From contig NZ_SFCC01000022.1 of assembly GCF_004214935.1 (NCBI RefSeq), forward strand, positions 1 to 64,000: DNA of 64,000 bases. Direction: 5' to 3'. Of this stretch, positions 52,142 through 60,420 are shown in pieces (the first letter of the stretch is position 1; every line of letters starts with the position of its first letter). A program made the translations under genes and the position numbers. The notes beneath the pieces were generated by a model. The model did not search any database and was not told the origin of the DNA. It saw nothing but the letters and a program-made list of their open reading frames with translations. The DNA comes from Amycolatopsis suaedae (GTDB lineage: Bacteria; Actinomycetota; Actinomycetes; Mycobacteriales; Pseudonocardiaceae).

Positions 52142-53359
52142 TCAGAGCGCGGAAAGCCGGCCCTTCAGGTAGCGGCGCTCGGCGTCGGTCGGCGCCAGTT
52201 CCAACGCCTCCTCGTAGGCCGTGGCGGCCTCGGCGAGGCGACCGTCCCGGCGGAGCAGGTCGGCGCGGGTCGCGGGCAGCAGGTAGTAGCCGTCGAGCCT
52301 GCCTGACCCGGCGAGTTCGTCGACGAGCGCGAGTCCGGCGGCGACACCGTCGGCCATCGCGATCGCCACGGCCCGGTTGAGATCCACCACGGGTGACGGT
52401 GCCAGCCGTGCGAGTTCGGCGTAGAGGGCGGCGATCTGCGGCCAGTCTGTCGTTTCCGCGTCCGGCGCGGTGGCGTGGCAGGCGGCGATCGCGGCCTGCA
52501 CCTGATACGGCCCGGTGCGCCGCATGGCCAGTGCCTCGTCCAGCAGCGCCTCACCTTCGGCGATCAGCGCGCGATCCCAGCGGGACCGGTCCTGGTTCTC
52601 CAGCGTGACCAGCACGCCACCGTCCGTGCGGCTCGCCCGGCGGGCCTCCAGCAGCAGCATCAACGCCAGCAGGCCGCGTGCCTCGGGTTCGGCTGGCATC
52701 AGCCGGACCAGCGTGCGGGCGAGGTGGATTCCCTCGGCGGCCAGCGCCCTGCGTTCGTCCTGTTCGTCGTAGCCCTCGTTGAAGATCAGGTACAGCACCG
52801 CGAGGACGCCGGTCAGCCGCTCCGGGAGGAGTTCCGCCGGCGGGACCCGGTACGGGATGCCGGCCTCGACGATCTTGCGCTTGGCACGCACCAGGCGTTG
52901 CGCCATCGTCGGCTCGGCGGTCAGGAAGGCCCTGGCGATCTCCCCCGTGGTCAGCCCCGCCAGCGTGCGCAGGGTGAGTGCGACGCGGGCGGGAAAGGGC
53001 AGCGCCGGGTGGCAGCAGGTGAAGATCAGCCGCAGCCGCTCGTCCGGGATCTCCTGCGCCACCGGCTCGACCGGAGCCCGCTCCAGCACGGCGAGCTGGC
53101 GCAGCTTCGCCGCGCCGGTGGTGTCCCGGCGAAGCCGGTCGGTCGCCCGGTGCCGGGCAGCCGTGGTCAGCCACGCACCCGGGCGATCCGGGACGCCGTC
53201 GCGCCCCCACGTCGTCAGCGCGGCGGCGAACGCGTCCTGCGCGCAGTCCTCGGCCAGGTCCCAGTTCCCGGTCAGGCCGATCAGTGTGGCGACCACCTGG
53301 CCCCACTCTTCCCGGTACGCCGCGTCGACCGCGGCACGAACCACGTCCGGCGCGGTCAT
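52142..53359 (-). CDS. ECF42-type RNA polymerase sigma factor
   Basis: 405 residues, much longer than an ordinary ECF factor. Sigma region 2 is at about 20-70 (LAEDCAQDAFAAALTTW, PGAWLTTAARHRATDRLRR) and region 4 at about 125-175. A 200-residue TPR-like C-terminal extension follows (LYLIFNEGYDEQ, VVDLNRAVAIAMADG, AATAYEEALELAPTDAERRYL). This layout with a DGPF partner immediately upstream (ATGA overlap) defines the ECF42 group. No anti-sigma factor; the C-terminal extension is thought to control activity. Confidence 0.93.
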   Translation of the reverse strand: MTAPDVVRAAVDAAYREEWGQVVATLIGLTGNWDLAEDCAQDAFAAALTTWGRDGVPDRPGAWLTTAARHRATDRLRRDTTGAAKLRQLAVLERAPVEPVAQEIPDERLRLIFTCCHPALPFPARVALTLRTLAGLTTGEIARAFLTAEPTMAQRLVRAKRKIVEAGIPYRVPPAELLPERLTGVLAVLYLIFNEGYDEQDERRALAAEGIHLARTLVRLMPAEPEARGLLALMLLLEARRASRTDGGVLVTLENQDRSRWDRALIAEGEALLDEALAMRRTGPYQVQAAIAACHATAPDAETTDWPQIAALYAELARLAPSPVVDLNRAVAIAMADGVAAGLALVDELAGSGRLDGYYLLPATRADLLRRDGRLAEAATAYEEALELAPTDAERRYLKGRLSAL

Positions 53360-53691
53360 TCCCACACGGGCCGGACCTCGATGCAGCCCCAGCTCGCGTA
53401 GGGATGCCGCGCCGCCAGCGCGATCGCCTCGTCCAGGTTGGCACAGTCGACGATGTCGATCCCGCCGATGAAGTCCTTCGTCTCGGCGAACGGGCCGTCC
53501 GACACCAGGGTCTCGCCCTCCCGGACACGCACGGTCGTCGCGGTCGCCACCGGGCGCAGCCGCGCGCCGCCGAGGCTGCCACCCAGGCGTTCCACCTCCG
53601 CTCCGTACGCCTGATGTGCCGGGTCCGCCGCGATCTCCTCCATGGACGGCGACACCTTCTCGTCGTCACAGATCAGCAACACGTATTTCAC
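53356..53691 (-). CDS. DGPF/YCII-domain protein, ECF42 partner
   Basis: 111 residues. The N-terminus KYVLLICDDEK and the name-giving motif VSDGPFAETKDFIGGI are those of the DGPF family. Ferredoxin-like fold, possible signal or small-molecule sensor. It overlaps the sigma factor start (ATGA), as in ECF42 loci. The GTG at 53691 is chosen because the family starts with M-KYxLL; no good ribosome site, so possibly leaderless. Confidence 0.9.
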   Translation of the reverse strand: MKYVLLICDDEKVSPSMEEIAADPAHQAYGAEVERLGGSLGGARLRPVATATTVRVREGETLVSDGPFAETKDFIGGIDIVDCANLDEAIALAARHPYASWGCIEVRPVWE

Positions 53692-53698
53692 GACAACA

Positions 53699-54682
53699 CT
53701 ATGCACCCGGTCGCTGGACCTTGGCCGCCCGAAGGTCGCCGACGACCTCGTTGACCATCCGGATGGAGGCCGCATCCAGCACGTTGCCGAACTCGATGAC
53801 CCTCACCCGCCCGTCGAGCCGGGACTTCAGCTCCGGCACCTCACTGGGGATGACGACGAGGTCCAGGCCGTCGATGTCCTCCTCCCCGGTGCCCTGGAGC
53901 ACCCTGACGTTGTCCAGCCCCGACTGGGTCAGCGAATCCCTGATGCTGACCGCCTGGTCCTCGGTGGAGTACCAGATACCGACCGCTCGTCCCGCCGGGA
54001 CGGACGCGATCTCCACCAGCGTCCGCACATGTGGCGCGACGACGATGCCGACCACGTCGGTGCCCTGCCCCCGCCACAGGCCGCGAACCTCGGCGAGGTG
54101 GAAGAACGTGGTCAGCACGAGGTCGGCCTCCTCCTCGGCCGGCTCGAACTCGCCCAGCACCAGCGGCTTCACCGCCAGGCCGATGTGCCCGGCCAGCTCG
54201 TCGGCGAAGTACTTGGCCCGGTCGGCGTTGCACTCGACGAACGAGATCGTGAGCAGATCCCGCTCCGCGCGCATGGCCAGGGCGGTCATCAGCGACTGGA
54301 CCTCGGAGGCGGACAGGCCGAGGGCGACACAGGCCCTGGCCGCCTCGTCCAGGATCGCCTGCGCCCGGTCGTGCGCCGGCGAGCCCGCCCGCGCTCCCCG
54401 CGGTCCCACGACGACGGTGCCACCCCGCCCCCGGCTCTCCACCAGGCCCAGTTCGCCGAGTTCCGAATAGGCGCGGGCGACGGTGTTGCGGTTGAGATTG
54501 AGGTTGTCGGCCAGCAACCGCGCGCTGGGGAGTACGTGACCACCACGCAGGTCGCCGCTTTCGATCAGAAAGGACAACTGGGTGACGATCTGCCGGAAGA
54601 TCGGCACATCGGAATCACGGCTCACCTGAATGTGGTTGTCCACCAACGCTCGTACGCTCCTCGACCTGAATTTCGCGCCCAC
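53699..54682 (-). CDS. GntR-family transcriptional regulator
   Basis: 327 residues. The N-terminal winged HTH spans about 22-95 (VPIFRQIVTQLSFLIESGDL, LPSARLLADNLNLNRNTVARAYSEL). The C-terminal part (about 130-320) is an unassigned domain with alternating beta and helix (DLVLTTFFHLAEVRGL, DGLDLVVIPSEVPEL), perhaps a periplasmic-binding-like sensor. Not the aminotransferase-fused MocR type. It ends only 7 bp before the DGPF gene start on the same strand, so it may be co-transcribed with the ECF42 genes. Confidence 0.85.
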   Translation of the reverse strand: MGAKFRSRSVRALVDNHIQVSRDSDVPIFRQIVTQLSFLIESGDLRGGHVLPSARLLADNLNLNRNTVARAYSELGELGLVESRGRGGTVVVGPRGARAGSPAHDRAQAILDEAARACVALGLSASEVQSLMTALAMRAERDLLTISFVECNADRAKYFADELAGHIGLAVKPLVLGEFEPAEEEADLVLTTFFHLAEVRGLWRGQGTDVVGIVVAPHVRTLVEIASVPAGRAVGIWYSTEDQAVSIRDSLTQSGLDNVRVLQGTGEEDIDGLDLVVIPSEVPELKSRLDGRVRVIEFGNVLDAASIRMVNEVVGDLRAAKVQRPGA

Positions 54683-54826
54683 TCATCGTAGTCGCGGCGG
54701 CCGACGGATTCGCGGAATCAGCTTTCTCCAACCATTCTCACTTCTTTGCCACGCTTTCGGAACCGAATCAAATCAAACGAATGCGCTCCCGGTGAGCAGA
54801 TGATCACCAGCCCGGCCGGACGTCCG

Positions 54827-54832
54827 TAGGAT
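54827..54832 (+). promoter_or_regulatory. -10 box of leaderless VOC gene
   Basis: TAGGAT ends 7 nt before the ATG at 54840. It overlaps an upstream in-frame ATG (54831), which argues against that earlier start. Confidence 0.55.
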
Positions 54833-54839
54833 GCGTTCC

Positions 54840-55220
54840 ATGCTGCGACTCGGGTATCCGGTGATCGGCGTGACCGACCTACAGCGCGCCACGACCTTCT
54901 GGACCTCCGCCCTGAACCTCGTCGCGACCGAGGAGTGGGCAGGCGACCACTGGCGCACACTCGAGCACGCCGACGGCTCGGGCCGGGCCCTGTGCCTGAT
55001 GTACAGCGAGTCGCCGCCGGAACCACGCCCGCGCATCCATCTCGACCTGCTCGTCGACACCGCCGCCGAGCAGGAACAGGAAGTCGCCAGGCTGGTCACA
55101 CTGGGCGCGACCAGGGTGGACTGGGACTCCTACCCGCCTGCGCCGGACTTCGTCGTCTTGGCCGATCCCGACGGCAACCTGTTCTGCGTCATCGACCTCA
55201 GCCACGCGCCGTCCGGCTGA
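54840..55220 (+). CDS. VOC-family (glyoxalase/bleomycin-resistance-like) protein
   Basis: 126 residues, one vicinal-oxygen-chelate unit pair: VIGVTDLQRATTFWTSALN at the start and FVVLADPDGNLFCVIDL at the end, the typical beta-alpha-beta-beta-beta signature. The central RIHLDLLVDT supplies a possible metal-ligand His. Could be a lyase, isomerase or drug-binding protein. Short monocistronic gene facing away from the GntR regulator. Confidence 0.88.
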   Translation: MLRLGYPVIGVTDLQRATTFWTSALNLVATEEWAGDHWRTLEHADGSGRALCLMYSESPPEPRPRIHLDLLVDTAAEQEQEVARLVTLGATRVDWDSYPPAPDFVVLADPDGNLFCVIDLSHAPSG

Positions 55221-55296
55221 CACCGCCGGTCGTCCCCACCCGCTCCCACCGGACGTAGGCTGCACGTGATCATCCGGGCAGCGAGGAGGACGGCGC

Positions 55297-56622
55297 GTGG
55301 AGCAGCGGTCGTTCGACACACCGGCGGGAACCGTCATCGGGCGGGTCGATGCCGACGTGGTGCGGGTGCTCGGCATTCCCTACGCGAGCGCGGACCGGTT
55401 CGGCGTACCGCGTCCGGTGGAGCCGTTCACCGAACCGTTCACTGCGTTCGACCGCGCCCCGGCCGCGCCCCAGCGCCCGTCGGAGCTGCTGACCCAGCTC
55501 ATCGGTGACGACGAGCTCGCTGTGGACGAGCACTGCCAGCGGCTGTCGGTCACCCTGCCCGCCGACCTCGCGGAGGGCGAACGCCTCCCGGTGATGGTGT
55601 GGATCCACGGCGGCTCCTACGTCACCGGTGCCGGCGACCTCGGCGTCTACGACCCCCGTTCGCTGGTCGTGGAGCAGCGCGTGGTGGTCGTGACGGTCAC
55701 CTACCGGCTCGGGGTACTCGGCTTCCTCGGTGACGGCACCGACGTGCCGGCCAACCTCGGCCTGCTCGACCAGCTCGCCGCGTTGCGGTGGGTGCGGGCC
55801 AACATCCCGGCGTTCGGGGGCGACCCCGAGTCGGTGACGCTGTTCGGCCAGTCGGCCGGCGGCGACGCGATCGCGCATCTGATGATCAGCGAGGGCGCCG
55901 ACGGCTTGTTCCAGCGGGTGATCATCCAGAGCGCGCCGCTGGGCATCACCTCCGGGCGGTCGGCCATGACCGCGGCGATGCTCGCGGCGGTGGGCACGCC
56001 GCGGCGCGTCGCCCCGGTCGACGAGGTCGTCGCCCTGCAGGCCGTGGCGGAGAAGTCGGCACGCGGCTTCGGGCTGCCGGGTGGCATGCCGTTCGGCATC
56101 CAGTACGGTCTGGCGCCCGTACCCGACGAGACCGCGCGCGTCGCGGCCTGGCGCGGTGCGGCACGCCGGGTCGACGTGCTCATCGGTCACACCGCGGAAG
56201 AGGCCGCCTTGTTCGCCGCCGCCGTCCCCGTCCTTCCCCGTCTCTTCCAGATCCCGCTGCTCGGCCCGCTGGTGCGCCGACTGGTCACCGCGCCGTTCAC
56301 GCGGAAGATCTACGGCGGGCCCGCGAAGGAGTTCGCCCGCAGGCACCGCGAGGCGGGCGGCCGGGCGGTGCGGTACCGGATGACCTGGCGCCCGCGGGGA
56401 AGCGCGCTCGGAGCCGCCCACATCACCGACATCCCGCTGGTGTTCGGGTCGCGGCAGGCGTGGGACGGCGTCCGGCTGCTCGGGTCGGCCACGTGGGCGG
56501 AGGTCGACCGGCGAGGCAGGCTGATCCGCGAGATCTGGGCCGGTTTCGCCCGCACCGGCAAGGTTCCGGCGGAATCCGCCGACCTGGCCGGAACGATCAC
56601 CTTTCCCGCGGACGGCAGGTAA
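55297..56622 (+). CDS. Type-B carboxylesterase
   Basis: 441 residues. MVWIHGGSYVTGAG forms the oxyanion hole, and the nucleophile elbow FGQSAGG is near residue 187. FGGDPESVTLFGQSAGGD is the family signature, and the His of AAHITDIPLVFG probably completes the triad. Shorter than eukaryotic members but usual for bacterial carboxylesterase/lipase family proteins. No signal peptide. GTG start after GAGGAGG; a TAGGCT further upstream may be its -10. Confidence 0.92.
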   Translation: MEQRSFDTPAGTVIGRVDADVVRVLGIPYASADRFGVPRPVEPFTEPFTAFDRAPAAPQRPSELLTQLIGDDELAVDEHCQRLSVTLPADLAEGERLPVMVWIHGGSYVTGAGDLGVYDPRSLVVEQRVVVVTVTYRLGVLGFLGDGTDVPANLGLLDQLAALRWVRANIPAFGGDPESVTLFGQSAGGDAIAHLMISEGADGLFQRVIIQSAPLGITSGRSAMTAAMLAAVGTPRRVAPVDEVVALQAVAEKSARGFGLPGGMPFGIQYGLAPVPDETARVAAWRGAARRVDVLIGHTAEEAALFAAAVPVLPRLFQIPLLGPLVRRLVTAPFTRKIYGGPAKEFARRHREAGGRAVRYRMTWRPRGSALGAAHITDIPLVFGSRQAWDGVRLLGSATWAEVDRRGRLIREIWAGFARTGKVPAESADLAGTITFPADGR

Positions 56623-56971
56623 CCGGATCGCGGGCGGGCCTGATGTGTCCACTGTGGCCGGCATTCTCGTCCCCTCCTCGTTCGGCCGCACACCGGGAGT
56701 GGCGCGGCTGATCCAGTACAGCCCGCGCCCCAGCCGTCCGGCATCCGACTAACGGATCGGAATGGTGTCGCGAAAGGTGTAGAAATCCGCGGCCGGAAAT
56801 CGACGAAATGTGGATGGCACACCCCCGGCGCATCCGTAGCGTCGTCAGTGTTCGCAGCGGACGCCCTCCGTTGATTGACAACTAAACAGTGTGACCGGCC
56901 TCGTACGGACGTTCGAGCACGGCGGCGGATACCCGCCAGCCGCGGGCGCGCGTCACGGGCACGCTTGTCCC
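56623..56971. other. Intergenic region after the esterase
   Basis: 349 bp with no convincing gene, strong hairpin or repeat. The stretch around 56760-56890 is AT-richer than its surroundings (for example GGAATGGTGTCGCGAAAGG and TTGATTGACAACTAAACAG) and probably carries the promoter of the next gene. Confidence 0.5.
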
Positions 56972-57580
56972 ATGTCGCGCCCCGACACCGCCGTGAAGCT
57001 GTTCCACACGGCCAGTTCCGGCTTCGAGTCGAGACTGCGCCGGATCCGGCCATCGCAGTGGAGTGCGGCGACACCGTGCGCCGCATGGGATGTCCGGCAA
57101 CTGGTCAACCATGTGACGCGGGGCAACCTCAACTACGTCGGCCTGCTCGACGGTGCCACGAGCGCGGATTTCCTGCGGCTGCGCGACGCCGACGCGCTCG
57201 GTGCCGACCCCGTCGGCGCCTACCGCCGGTCGGTCCGGATGTGCGCCGAGGCGTTCGGCCGGCCGGGCGCCCTGGAACAGGTCCTCGACTACCCACTGGG
57301 ACGCCTGCCGGGCAGGCAGGCCATCGCCGTCCGCACCACCGACACGGTCGTCCACACGTGGGATCTCGCCCGGGCGCTGGGTGTCGACGACCGGCTCGAC
57401 CCCGGACTGGTGGCCTGGATCGGCGAGCACCTCGACGAGATCTACGCCGGCCTCCCGGAAACACCGGTGTCGCCGGACACGACCCATCGGTTCTTCGCCG
57501 CGCCCTCCGGCGGGTCCGCGGGCACGCCTCAGGACGAGCTGCTGCGGTTGATGGGCAGAAACACTGGACGACCTAATTAG
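56972..57580 (+). CDS. TIGR03086-type DinB/mycothiol-dependent family protein
   Basis: 202 residues of the maleylpyruvate isomerase-like / DinB_2 superfamily. It has the N-terminal WSAATPCAAWDVRQLVNHVTRG, whose His is one metal ligand, and a second His in TTDTVVHTWDLARALG. A conserved acidic or His residue usually completes the site. Members are metal-binding mycothiol-dependent transferases of mostly unknown substrate. The ATG at 56972 fits the family start; an in-frame GTG at 56891 is less likely. The stop codon overlaps the iron-box palindrome. Confidence 0.85.
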   Translation: MSRPDTAVKLFHTASSGFESRLRRIRPSQWSAATPCAAWDVRQLVNHVTRGNLNYVGLLDGATSADFLRLRDADALGADPVGAYRRSVRMCAEAFGRPGALEQVLDYPLGRLPGRQAIAVRTTDTVVHTWDLARALGVDDRLDPGLVAWIGEHLDEIYAGLPETPVSPDTTHRFFAAPSGGSAGTPQDELLRLMGRNTGRPN

Positions 57581-57596
57581 CTTAGCCTAAGCTAAT
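57574..57596. promoter_or_regulatory. Iron-box-like palindrome (IdeR/DmdR type)
   Basis: An 11-1-11 perfect palindrome. Its central 19 bp, TTAGCTTAGCCTAAGCTAA (57576-57594), match the remembered IdeR/DmdR consensus TTAGGTTAGSCTAACCTAA at 17 of 19 positions. It ends 5 bp before the methyltransferase ATG, where bound repressor would block transcription start. It could instead be the site of a local regulator. Confidence 0.7.
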
Positions 57597-57601
57597 TCCA
57601 C

Positions 57602-58624
57602 ATGGCAGACATCAACGATCGCGCTCACCTCATGCGGCTCGTCATGGGCAACATGGCCAGCCAGACCGTCCGTGCGGCGGTGGAGCTGACGGTGTTCGAC
57701 GCTTTGGGCGAGCACACCAGATCCGCCGCCGAGGTGGCCGCCGAGCTCGACCTCGCCGAACAGCCGGCCACCCGGCTGCTGCGGGCACTGGCCGGGCTCG
57801 GACTGTGCACCGAGCCGGAAGCCGGTACGTTCCGAGCCACACCGGCAGGCGAGCTGCTACGCACCGGCCACGAGCACTCGGTGCACGCGTTCGCCTCGAT
57901 GTTCACCGACCCGGTGATGACCGCCGCATGGGCCGAGCTGCCGTTCTCCGTCCGAACCGGACAGACGGCGTTCGACGAGGTGTTCGGCAAGCCGTTCTTC
58001 GCGCAGCTGCGGGAGGAACCGGAGAAGTCCGCGTTGTTCAACGCCTCCATGCATGACGGCACGGTGGCGGTGGCCGAGACCCTCGCGAGCCATTACGACT
58101 TCAGCGGCTTCGGCACCGCACTGGACATCGGCGGCGGTGACGGCACGCTGCTCGCCCCGGTCCTGCGCGAGCACCCGAACCTGCACGGCGTCGTGTTCGA
58201 CTCCGCCGAAGGCGGCGCACAGGCGCCCGAGCGGCTTGCCGCCGCCGGTGTGGGCGACCGGGCGTCGGTGACGGCAGGAGACTTCTTCAGCGCGGTGCCC
58301 GGCGGCGCCGACGTCTACCTGATCAAGAGCATCCTGCACGACTGGGACGACGACCGCTGCGTCACCATCCTGCGGCACTGCCGCACGGTCATCCCCGACG
58401 ACGGCGTACTGCTGATCATCGAGCCGGTGCTGCCGGAACTGGCCGATCCCGCCTTGGCCGGGCTGTACCTGTCCGACCTGAACATGCTCGTCAACGTCGG
58501 TGGCCGCGAGCGGACCCGCGCCGAGTTCGTTCAGCTGTGCGAGCGCGCCGGTTTCGGCCTGTCCACCGCCGGACCGATCCCGGGCACCGCCTTCTGGCTA
58601 CTGGAGGCTCAGCCGGCGCGGTAG
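57602..58624 (+). CDS. O-methyltransferase-type SAM enzyme, possibly iron-regulated
   Basis: 340 residues. The N-terminal winged-helix dimerisation domain (about 10-90, VRAAVELTVFDALG, AEVAAELDLAEQPATRLLRAL) is followed by a Rossmann SAM domain: TALDIGGGDGTLLAPVL, then DVYLIKSILHDWDDDRCVTIL with the catalytic-type His of the plant/actinobacterial O-methyltransferase family (polyketide and carminomycin 4-O-methyltransferase-like). Substrate probably a phenolic or polyketide hydroxyl. The ATG lies 5 bp after the iron-box-like palindrome. Its 3' end overlaps the convergent AraC gene by 16 bp. Confidence 0.92.
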   Translation: MADINDRAHLMRLVMGNMASQTVRAAVELTVFDALGEHTRSAAEVAAELDLAEQPATRLLRALAGLGLCTEPEAGTFRATPAGELLRTGHEHSVHAFASMFTDPVMTAAWAELPFSVRTGQTAFDEVFGKPFFAQLREEPEKSALFNASMHDGTVAVAETLASHYDFSGFGTALDIGGGDGTLLAPVLREHPNLHGVVFDSAEGGAQAPERLAAAGVGDRASVTAGDFFSAVPGGADVYLIKSILHDWDDDRCVTILRHCRTVIPDDGVLLIIEPVLPELADPALAGLYLSDLNMLVNVGGRERTRAEFVQLCERAGFGLSTAGPIPGTAFWLLEAQPAR

Positions 58625-59529
58625 GCGCTCGGGCTCACGCCGCGGACACGTTTGAAGGCCGAGCTGAAGGCGAAGCCGTCCGCATAGCCGACCTGAGCGG
58701 CGACCGACGCCACCGATGTTCCCTGCCGGCGCAGCAGGTCCGCCGCCAGCGTCATCCGCCAGCCGGTCAGGTAGGCCAGCGGCGGCTCGCCCACCAGTGC
58801 GGTGAACCGGCGGGCGAACGCCGCCCTGGACACGCCGGCGACCCTGGCCAGAGAGACCACCGTCCACGGACGGCCGGGGTCGGCGTGCATCGCGCGCAGG
58901 ACAGGCCCGATCATCGGGTCGCCGAGCGCGGAGTACCACGCCGGGGGCTCGGTGTCCTCGTGCGCGAACCAGGCGCGCAGCGTGCAGACCAGCAGCAGGT
59001 CCAGCAGCCGGTCCAGGACGACCTGCTGCCCCGGTTCGAGCGAGCACACCTCGGTGACGAACAGGTTCAGTTCCAGGCAGGGAACCGAGTCCCCGGACAC
59101 CACCAGCGCCGGGGGAAGTGCGTCCAGCAGCCGCCTGCCGACGTCGCCGGGTGCCCGGTACGCGCCGACGACGAGGCTGGCCCCGCCGCCGGTGGACCGG
59201 GGGCCGGGATCGGCGCTGTCCACCAGGTACTCGCCGGAGGGGGTCGCGGTGCACAGCTGACCCCGGTGCACCGTCGCCCCGGGCGGGCGGCCCGGCTCGT
59301 CGGCGACGACGAACGGCTCCGGGCCGCGGACCACGGCCACGGCGCCGGGGTCGAGCCGCACCGGCTCGCCGTCGGCGGGCAGCACCCAGCCGGAGCCCTC
59401 CAGTGCCGTGCACAGGGTCAGCTCGGCCTCGTGCACGTAGCGCACCGACCAGGGTGGCGTCAGCACCGAGTGGCCCAGCAGCGCGCCGTCGGCCCGTACG
59501 CCGCGAACCAGGTCAGCGAAGGGGTCCAT
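58609..59529 (-). CDS. AraC-family regulator with cupin domain (AraC_binding_2-like)
   Basis: 306 residues. The N-terminal cupin sensor is about 20-180 (LDPGAVAVVRGPEPFVV). The C-terminal double HTH is about 200-300 (TVVSLARVAGVSRAAFARRF, LAYLTGWRMTLAADLLRRQG, VGYADGFAFSSAFKRVRGVSP). Divergent from an NmrA-type reductase 81 bp away, a frequent regulator/target pair in actinobacteria. Start at 59529 taken as the ATG giving M-DPFADL. Confidence 0.93.
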   Translation of the reverse strand: MDPFADLVRGVRADGALLGHSVLTPPWSVRYVHEAELTLCTALEGSGWVLPADGEPVRLDPGAVAVVRGPEPFVVADEPGRPPGATVHRGQLCTATPSGEYLVDSADPGPRSTGGGASLVVGAYRAPGDVGRRLLDALPPALVVSGDSVPCLELNLFVTEVCSLEPGQQVVLDRLLDLLLVCTLRAWFAHEDTEPPAWYSALGDPMIGPVLRAMHADPGRPWTVVSLARVAGVSRAAFARRFTALVGEPPLAYLTGWRMTLAADLLRRQGTSVASVAAQVGYADGFAFSSAFKRVRGVSPSAYRAG

Positions 59530-59610
59530 GACCGCATGGTAGACGAACGGACAGGCAATTGAGCTGATCGATAATGGTTTGTCTCATCATCCCCGGGTTG
59601 ACTGCTCGTC

Positions 59611-60417
59611 ATGACGACAACGACCTTGGTTCTCGGCGGCACCGGCAAGACCGGCCGTCACGTGGTGTCCGGCCTGCGGGCCGCCGGCCACCGGGTACGG
59701 CCCGCTTCCCGCTCCGGTGAGGTGCGCTTCGACTGGGCCGACGAGTCCACCTGGGCAGCCGCGGTGAGCGGCGCCGACGCGGCGTACCTGGTGTTTCCCG
59801 AAGACGACATCACCGGTGCCCGGCCGTTCGTCCGGTTCGCGGTCGAGCACGGCGTGCGGCGGCTGGTGGCACTGTCCGGGCGGGGCATCGAGGAGTACGG
59901 GATGCCCGAACTGACGGACGTGGAGGACGCGGTCCGCGAGTCCGGTGTGGACTGGACGATCCTGCGGCCGAGCTGGTTCAACCAGAACTTTGACCTCGGT
60001 CAGTTCCGTGACTACGTGCTCGCGGGGGACCTGCGGGTGCCGACCGGCGACGGGCGGGAGCCGTTCATCGACGCCGCCGACATCGCCGCGGTCGCCGTGG
60101 CGGCGCTGACCGATCCCCGGCACGCCGGGCAGACCTACGAGCTCACCGGACCCCGCGCGCTGAGCTTCGGCGAGGCGGCGGCGGAGATGGCCAGGGCCTC
60201 GGGGCGCGAGGTGCGCTTCACCGACGTCACCGAGGAGCAGTTCCTGGCCGAGCAGGAGGCCGCCGGGGTTCCGGAGAGCTGGGCGAAGCTGCTGGCCATG
60301 GTGTTCGGCAGGATCCGGCGCGGGGAGCACGAGCCGGTGAGCCCGGACGTCGCCGCCGTGCTCGGGCGCGACCCGGTGGATTTCGCCGACTACGCCACGG
60401 CCGCCTGGAAGCGGTAG
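59611..60417 (+). CDS. NmrA/NAD(P)H-binding-family oxidoreductase
   Basis: 268 residues, atypical short-chain dehydrogenase fold. The nucleotide-binding loop LVLGGTGKTGRHVV (7-20) is an NmrA-like GGTGxTG motif. ALSGRGIEEYG and the LRPSWFNQNF region follow. FIDAADIAAVAVAALTDPRHAGQTYELTGP is the usual C-terminal stretch (quoted in part). May reduce quinones, or sense NADP redox state like NmrA. Likely target of the divergent AraC regulator. Confidence 0.9.
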   Translation: MTTTTLVLGGTGKTGRHVVSGLRAAGHRVRPASRSGEVRFDWADESTWAAAVSGADAAYLVFPEDDITGARPFVRFAVEHGVRRLVALSGRGIEEYGMPELTDVEDAVRESGVDWTILRPSWFNQNFDLGQFRDYVLAGDLRVPTGDGREPFIDAADIAAVAVAALTDPRHAGQTYELTGPRALSFGEAAAEMARASGREVRFTDVTEEQFLAEQEAAGVPESWAKLLAMVFGRIRRGEHEPVSPDVAAVLGRDPVDFADYATAAWKR

Positions 60418-60420
60418 CGC

